Assembly: GCA_045578205.1 (NCBI GenBank)
Contig: JAZNJU010000177.1
Span: forward strand, 1-18,803
Length of the DNA stretch: 18,803 bases
Source of the DNA: RGIG8748 sp045578205
GTDB taxonomy: Bacteria > Bacillota > Clostridia > UMGS1810
Direction: 5' to 3'
The notes under the pieces were generated by a model. The model searched no databases. It saw nothing but the letters and a program-made list of their open reading frames with translations, and had not been told where the DNA came from. A program made the translations under genes and the position numbers. Shown here one piece after another: positions 15,312 through 18,803 of this stretch (within the stretch, counting starts at the first letter, position 1; every line of letters begins with the position of its first letter).

Positions 15312-16613
15312 ATGAACAAAATATTAAAAACGCTTTCGGTATACATGCTTGTCATAGCACTTCTTGTGATGACTCTTCCGGTATATGCAGACGGCGAAGC
15401 GGAATCGGTTGTTCCGCTTAATACGGATGAAATTACTCCGGTTTCGGATGAGGCAGACGAACCTGCCGCACCCTTTGCAGGAAGCGGTACGGAAGATGAG
15501 CCGTATCTCATTTCCACAGCGGAGGATTTGGTTACGCTTGAAGAACTTACGAATGTAGCAAGCAGCGATGCAAATGCCGTGTATGCTGCAAAGTACTATA
15601 AACTCACAAACGATATTGATATGTCGGGTGTTACCTTCAACGGAATTTGCAAGTCCGAAAAGGAAAACGGTGACTGGTTTGCCTCCGTTGGCTTTTCTGG
15701 CACGATAGATGGTGACGGTCATATTATAGAAAATATGACAATTGCCAGAACCACTACCGGCTCTAATGCGGCAAATATCTTTGGTGCACTTGTATCCCGT
15801 CCCGCCGCAGGATGCACTGTTAAAAAACTTGGATTAGTCAATGCAAGTGTCAGTGCATATCAGTCAGCGGCAGGTTTCATCGGAGGGAGATTCGGTGGTA
15901 GTGTAACACTTGAAGATTGTTTTATTAAGACAATAACACTATCTACAACAGTTGCGGGCGCGGTAAATTCCCGAAAACAGTCAGCACCCTTTATAACCTG
16001 CACGGTAGCCGGAAGTACAATTAAGAATTGTTATTCTCTCGATGTTACAGGCACAACCGAAGGATGTGCACAGGGAGATTATGGCAGCGGTTCTTATAAG
16101 CAATCTACTGCCCAAAACTGCTATAGTACCAATAAATTCCTTGCAGGAAGAGGAATAACTCATACAAATGGTCTTCAGAGTATTGCTAATGCTGCCCCGG
16201 AAGATATCGCTGCCTTTATCGCCGCATCGGGCGGTGCCTTTGTTGCGGATGTCAACAATACAAACGGCGGATATCCTTTACTTAAGTGGGAGACCCAGCG
16301 CATATCCGACAGCGGAGTTGTTATTATCGCAGACTTTACTGCACAGGCGGACGGAACATACGAATTCGTTATCAAAAACTGTAACACAGGCTCACTTGAT
16401 GCGGCAGCGGCAGTTGTTTTCTACGGTGAAAACGATATGATGCTCGGTGCCATGGTATACGGCGATACTTCTCTGGAATCTGGAGATACCCTTGAGGATA
16501 ATACCTCAATCTCAGACATTGCCGGTGCTGTTTGTGCAAGACTATTTTTGTGGAACACCTTGTCCGGACAAGAATTAAATGATTGCTTGGAATACGAAAT
16601 TTTGAGTGAATAA
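15312..16613 (+). CDS. Secreted protein with GLUG-like beta-helix repeats
   Basis: A secreted protein of 433 residues. Residues 1-26 are a signal peptide ending VYA before D27. Residues about 58-300 carry repeats of the GLUG/right-handed beta-helix style: GSGTEDEPYLISTAEDLVTL (the usual entry to such helices), YYKLTNDIDMSG, FSGTIDGDGHIIENM, AAGFIGGRFGGSVTLEDCFI, IKNCYS. The last 100 residues form a different, beta-rich domain with ALFLWNTL-like wording (ARLFLWNTLSG). No catalytic residues or anchor are seen, so a binding or adhesive role is more likely than an enzyme, although pectin-lyase-like folds can be catalytic. The start at 15312 is chosen because GGAGGA ends six bases before it and it gives a clean signal peptide; in-frame ATGs exist at 15294 and 15306. 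It follows the binding protein in the same operon and is a paralogue of the next gene. Confidence 0.8.
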   Translation: MNKILKTLSVYMLVIALLVMTLPVYADGEAESVVPLNTDEITPVSDEADEPAAPFAGSGTEDEPYLISTAEDLVTLEELTNVASSDANAVYAAKYYKLTNDIDMSGVTFNGICKSEKENGDWFASVGFSGTIDGDGHIIENMTIARTTTGSNAANIFGALVSRPAAGCTVKKLGLVNASVSAYQSAAGFIGGRFGGSVTLEDCFIKTITLSTTVAGAVNSRKQSAPFITCTVAGSTIKNCYSLDVTGTTEGCAQGDYGSGSYKQSTAQNCYSTNKFLAGRGITHTNGLQSIANAAPEDIAAFIAASGGAFVADVNNTNGGYPLLKWETQRISDSGVVIIADFTAQADGTYEFVIKNCNTGSLDAAAAVVFYGENDMMLGAMVYGDTSLESGDTLEDNTSISDIAGAVCARLFLWNTLSGQELNDCLEYEILSE

Positions 16614-16628
16614 GGAGAGGTTTAAATA

Positions 16629-17846
16629 ATGAAAAATATATTTGGAAAAATAGTAGGCATTGTGCTTACAATAGCTATGGTTGCAAGTTGTATAAGTTTT
16701 ACGGCATTTGCAGATTACGATTTGACTGGAACTACAAAGTACTTTGAAGGTGCCGGTACGGAAGCGGATCCGTATTTGATTTCTACGGCTGCGGATTTGG
16801 TTACGCTTGCAGAGCTTACCAGAGTTTTGGATTCAACATATGCTGATAAGTATTATAAGCTTACAGCAGATATAGATATGACAGGAGTCGAATTTGATGG
16901 TATCTGTGAAAAAGAAAAGACGGAAGAAGACGGTACTCTCGTAGTGGATTCTGACATTTCCGCTTTTAGCGGAACAATAGACGGAAATTACCACGTTATA
17001 TCAAATATGACTGTTGACAGGTCTGATATCGGAGAAAAGAATAACGTATATGCCGGTCTTATATGCAATTCGGCAGCAGGTGCAGTTATCAAAAATCTTG
17101 GTCTTGTTGATGCTTCGGTTAAAGCTTTTTTTGGTGCAGGTGCTTTTATAGGAATTGGCGGTGGTACAATAACTAACTGCTTTGTAAGAGGTGTTGACTT
17201 ATGTGCTACTACAACTAAAAGTTATTGTGGTGGATTTATTGGCTACGTATATTCTAACGTTAGTATAGATGATTGTTATATTATGGATATTGCACGAAGG
17301 AAGTGGGGCACAGAAACAGGTACACTTAACATTAGTACTATACGTGGTACTACGAAGAGTGGTGCTACCTTAACTTTGAGTGATATATACAGCGATGAAT
17401 TTATTAGTAGTTCTTTGGGAACTAATCTTGCTTCTAAGGTTACGTCAGATACCGATTTTACGACATTTATGACTAATGCAAATGGTGCATTCGAAGATGA
17501 CACATTTGGTCAAAATGGCGGTTACCCCGTCCTCGCATGGGAAAACGGCTTCTATATTACATTCGGTGAAGGTAACACCATAAAACTTGCCAACAGAGTA
17601 AGCGACGCTGTAGATGGTATCATCATAGTAGCCGGCTACAAGGACAGTGACGAAATGGTTGGTGCTGCTGCTCTCAAGGACGGTAATGACGAAGATGTAT
17701 ACGAAATAGAACTGGCAGGTAAGGATGAAGTCACATATACATACACACCTGTTGAAGATGCAACAATCTACAAAGCGTTTGTGTGGAACGGTCTTACAGA
17801 TTTAACACCTCTTTGTGTTTCAGCCGTATATAATACTGCAGAATAA
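16629..17846 (+). CDS. Secreted GLUG-like repeat protein, paralogue of the preceding gene
   Basis: A 405-residue secreted protein with a signal peptide ending AFA before D29. It aligns with the upstream gene along most of its length: GAGTEADPYLISTAADLVTL, YYKLTADIDMTGVEFDGIC, FSGTIDGNYHVISNM, AVIKNLGLVDASV, GAFIGIGGGTITNCF and GGFIGYVYSNVSIDDCYI are clear counterparts. A C-terminal domain of about 100 residues (from about 310) contains YKAFVWNGLTDLTPLC, wording seen at the ends of many secreted clostridial surface proteins. The start has GGAGAGG upstream and lies 15 bases after the upstream stop. Base composition shifts within the gene: codons before about 17500 mostly end in T or A, those after end often in C, hinting at a domain join. 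The function is probably glycan or surface binding; not established. Confidence 0.8.
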   Translation: MKNIFGKIVGIVLTIAMVASCISFTAFADYDLTGTTKYFEGAGTEADPYLISTAADLVTLAELTRVLDSTYADKYYKLTADIDMTGVEFDGICEKEKTEEDGTLVVDSDISAFSGTIDGNYHVISNMTVDRSDIGEKNNVYAGLICNSAAGAVIKNLGLVDASVKAFFGAGAFIGIGGGTITNCFVRGVDLCATTTKSYCGGFIGYVYSNVSIDDCYIMDIARRKWGTETGTLNISTIRGTTKSGATLTLSDIYSDEFISSSLGTNLASKVTSDTDFTTFMTNANGAFEDDTFGQNGGYPVLAWENGFYITFGEGNTIKLANRVSDAVDGIIIVAGYKDSDEMVGAAALKDGNDEDVYEIELAGKDEVTYTYTPVEDATIYKAFVWNGLTDLTPLCVSAVYNTAE

Positions 17847-17855
17847 AATTTGATA

Positions 17856-17895
17856 GGGGCGGAGCCTCCCTTTGAGGGAGAGCCCCACCCCTTTT
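17856..17895 (+). terminator. GC-rich hairpin terminator, possibly repeat-derived
   Basis: A GC-rich stem (GGGGCGGAGCCTCCC paired with the stretch ending CCCACCCC, with a TTTGA loop and two or three bulges) is followed by TTTT at 17892-17895. It lies just after the stop of the second GLUG-like gene and would end the ABC/secreted-protein operon. Its composition differs sharply from the AT-rich surroundings. Its CCTCCCTTTGAGGGAG core looks like small dispersed palindromes found in some gut Clostridia, from memory only. Confidence 0.6.
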
Positions 17896-17927
17896 AACGA
17901 TACACTATAATGATAGGAATGATATTA

Positions 17928-18803
17928 TTGAAAAAACGCATAGGAGTAATCTCCATATTACTGGCATGCCTGTTTACCATTAGTGCCGGTGCGGCAGAAA
18001 TTACCAATGTAATTGTCTCGGATTTTGACAATTCCATTATCACGGTTTCAGGCGATGCCGATGAGGCTATGGTAAGCATAACAATGCTTCCCGAGGATTC
18101 GACCCTTGGGGAGGGCAAATACCTCACATCTGATAATATAAGTATACAAAAGGCAGATGTAACAGAGGGAAAATTTACTGCAAACTTCAAGTTTGGCGGT
18201 ACCTCCGGTGTGTATGATTTCTATGTAAGCGGTAATAGCGAGCCCTACACGATTGAGTTTATCAGCAAAACAGAGGTACTCAAATTTATAGAAGACCTTG
18301 GGGACAAGGTGTATTCGGGCACAGAACTTGCAGAAAAACTGAGATATTTTGCACCGGCTATGGGCATAGACCTTGCCTTTGCATCCAATGATGCTGCCAT
18401 GAACTGTGTTACAAATGCCATTGAAGCAGGCAGTGAACTTATTAAGGAAAATGGCATTACTGCTTTAACAGAAATTGTAAATCAGACCAAGGCAGAGTTA
18501 GAACTCCTCACGGCTATTGATGAAGCAGAGAGTGCAACTGTTGTAAACAATATCCTTATTAAGTATGCAGAATCTGCCAAGGTGGATATCACCAAATACA
18601 GTGAACTTACAGACTACGGTAAGACTGTCGTTTGCACAGAGTTTGCAGGCAAAGCCTACAGCGATATAGCACAGTTCCGCATAGACTTCGACGAAGCAGT
18701 AAAGAATGCTCCCGAAACAGACCCCGACGAAGAGGAGGACGACGATGAAGGTTCATCGCGTCCCTCACGCGGAGGCGGTGGAGGCGGAGTTGTAATCCCC
18801 GTA
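17928..18803 (+). CDS. Secreted surface protein, 3' end cut by window edge (possible S-layer-homology protein)
   Basis: The reading frame is open from here to the last base (292 codons), so the gene continues beyond the window. Residues 1-22 are a signal peptide (KKRIGVISILLACLFTISAG, then AAE). The mature part starts with a small beta-rich domain (ITNVIVSDFDNSIITVSGD) and continues as a helical, lysine/glutamate-rich region. It then has an acidic linker (TDPDEEEDDDEG) and a glycine run SRPSRGGGGGGVVIPV at the end. In clostridial surface proteins such acidic-polyglycine linkers often precede S-layer-homology repeats, so wall anchoring is likely but not seen. The start may be TTG at 17928 (AGGA nine bases upstream) or in-frame ATG at 17919 or 17910; the TTG gives the best signal peptide. 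It lies after a terminator, so it probably has its own promoter. Confidence 0.75.
   Translation, partial: MKKRIGVISILLACLFTISAGAAEITNVIVSDFDNSIITVSGDADEAMVSITMLPEDSTLGEGKYLTSDNISIQKADVTEGKFTANFKFGGTSGVYDFYVSGNSEPYTIEFISKTEVLKFIEDLGDKVYSGTELAEKLRYFAPAMGIDLAFASNDAAMNCVTNAIEAGSELIKENGITALTEIVNQTKAELELLTAIDEAESATVVNNILIKYAESAKVDITKYSELTDYGKTVVCTEFAGKAYSDIAQFRIDFDEAVKNAPETDPDEEEDDDEGSSRPSRGGGGGGVVIPV

Noticed and set aside
1..18803. CRISPR array, tRNA, rRNA or phage genes
   Set aside because: No regularly spaced repeats, cloverleaf-like sequences, rRNA stretches or phage-type proteins were seen on either strand by eye.

Overview
The window looks like a chromosomal carbohydrate-utilisation region of a gut-type Clostridia bacterium (Bacillota; exact genus not resolvable by eye). 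The basis is AT-rich DNA with strong AGGAGG-type ribosome sites, an LplA/LplB/LplC-type oligosaccharide ABC importer without its own ATPase, a YesM/YesN-type two-component system, a lipoprotein box on the solute-binding protein, and a surface protein whose acidic plus polyglycine linker resembles those that precede S-layer-homology domains in this group.

Left half (about 135-8719): an AraC-family regulator on the minus strand diverges from a six-gene plus-strand cluster. In order these are a neutral-ceramidase-like hydrolase, a MATE-family efflux protein, a fusion of a discoidin/F5-8C-like domain with a complete KduI (5-keto-4-deoxyuronate isomerase), a KduD-like short-chain dehydrogenase, a PIG-L/LmbE-type deacetylase, and a CubicO-type serine hydrolase. 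KduI plus KduD points to intracellular breakdown of unsaturated uronates released from pectin, glycosaminoglycans or a similar acidic glycan. The amidase-like and deacetylase genes suggest the substrate may carry N-acyl or N-acetyl groups; this is inference. No polysaccharide lyase, GH88/GH105, KdgK or KdgA lies in the window, so the pathway is incomplete here.

Middle (8771-11776): a perfect 19-bp hairpin acts as a shared terminator between the catabolic cluster and a converging minus-strand YesN-YesM pair (response regulator and sensor kinase overlapping by one base).

Right half (11777-18803): divergent from the response regulator is an operon of two permeases, a lipoprotein solute-binding protein, and two paralogous secreted proteins with GLUG-like beta-helix repeats. 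A GC-rich hairpin ends it. The final gene is a secreted surface protein cut by the window edge.

The most unusual structures are two. First, an 87-bp direct repeat (about 92% identical) sits at 1091-1177 and 4094-4180; it contains the ribosome site and first 18 codons of the KduI-fusion gene and flanks the ceramidase-like/MATE gene pair like a cassette. Second, the KduI fusion keeps a strong in-frame internal ribosome site and ATG exactly at the KduI start, so one gene may give two proteins.
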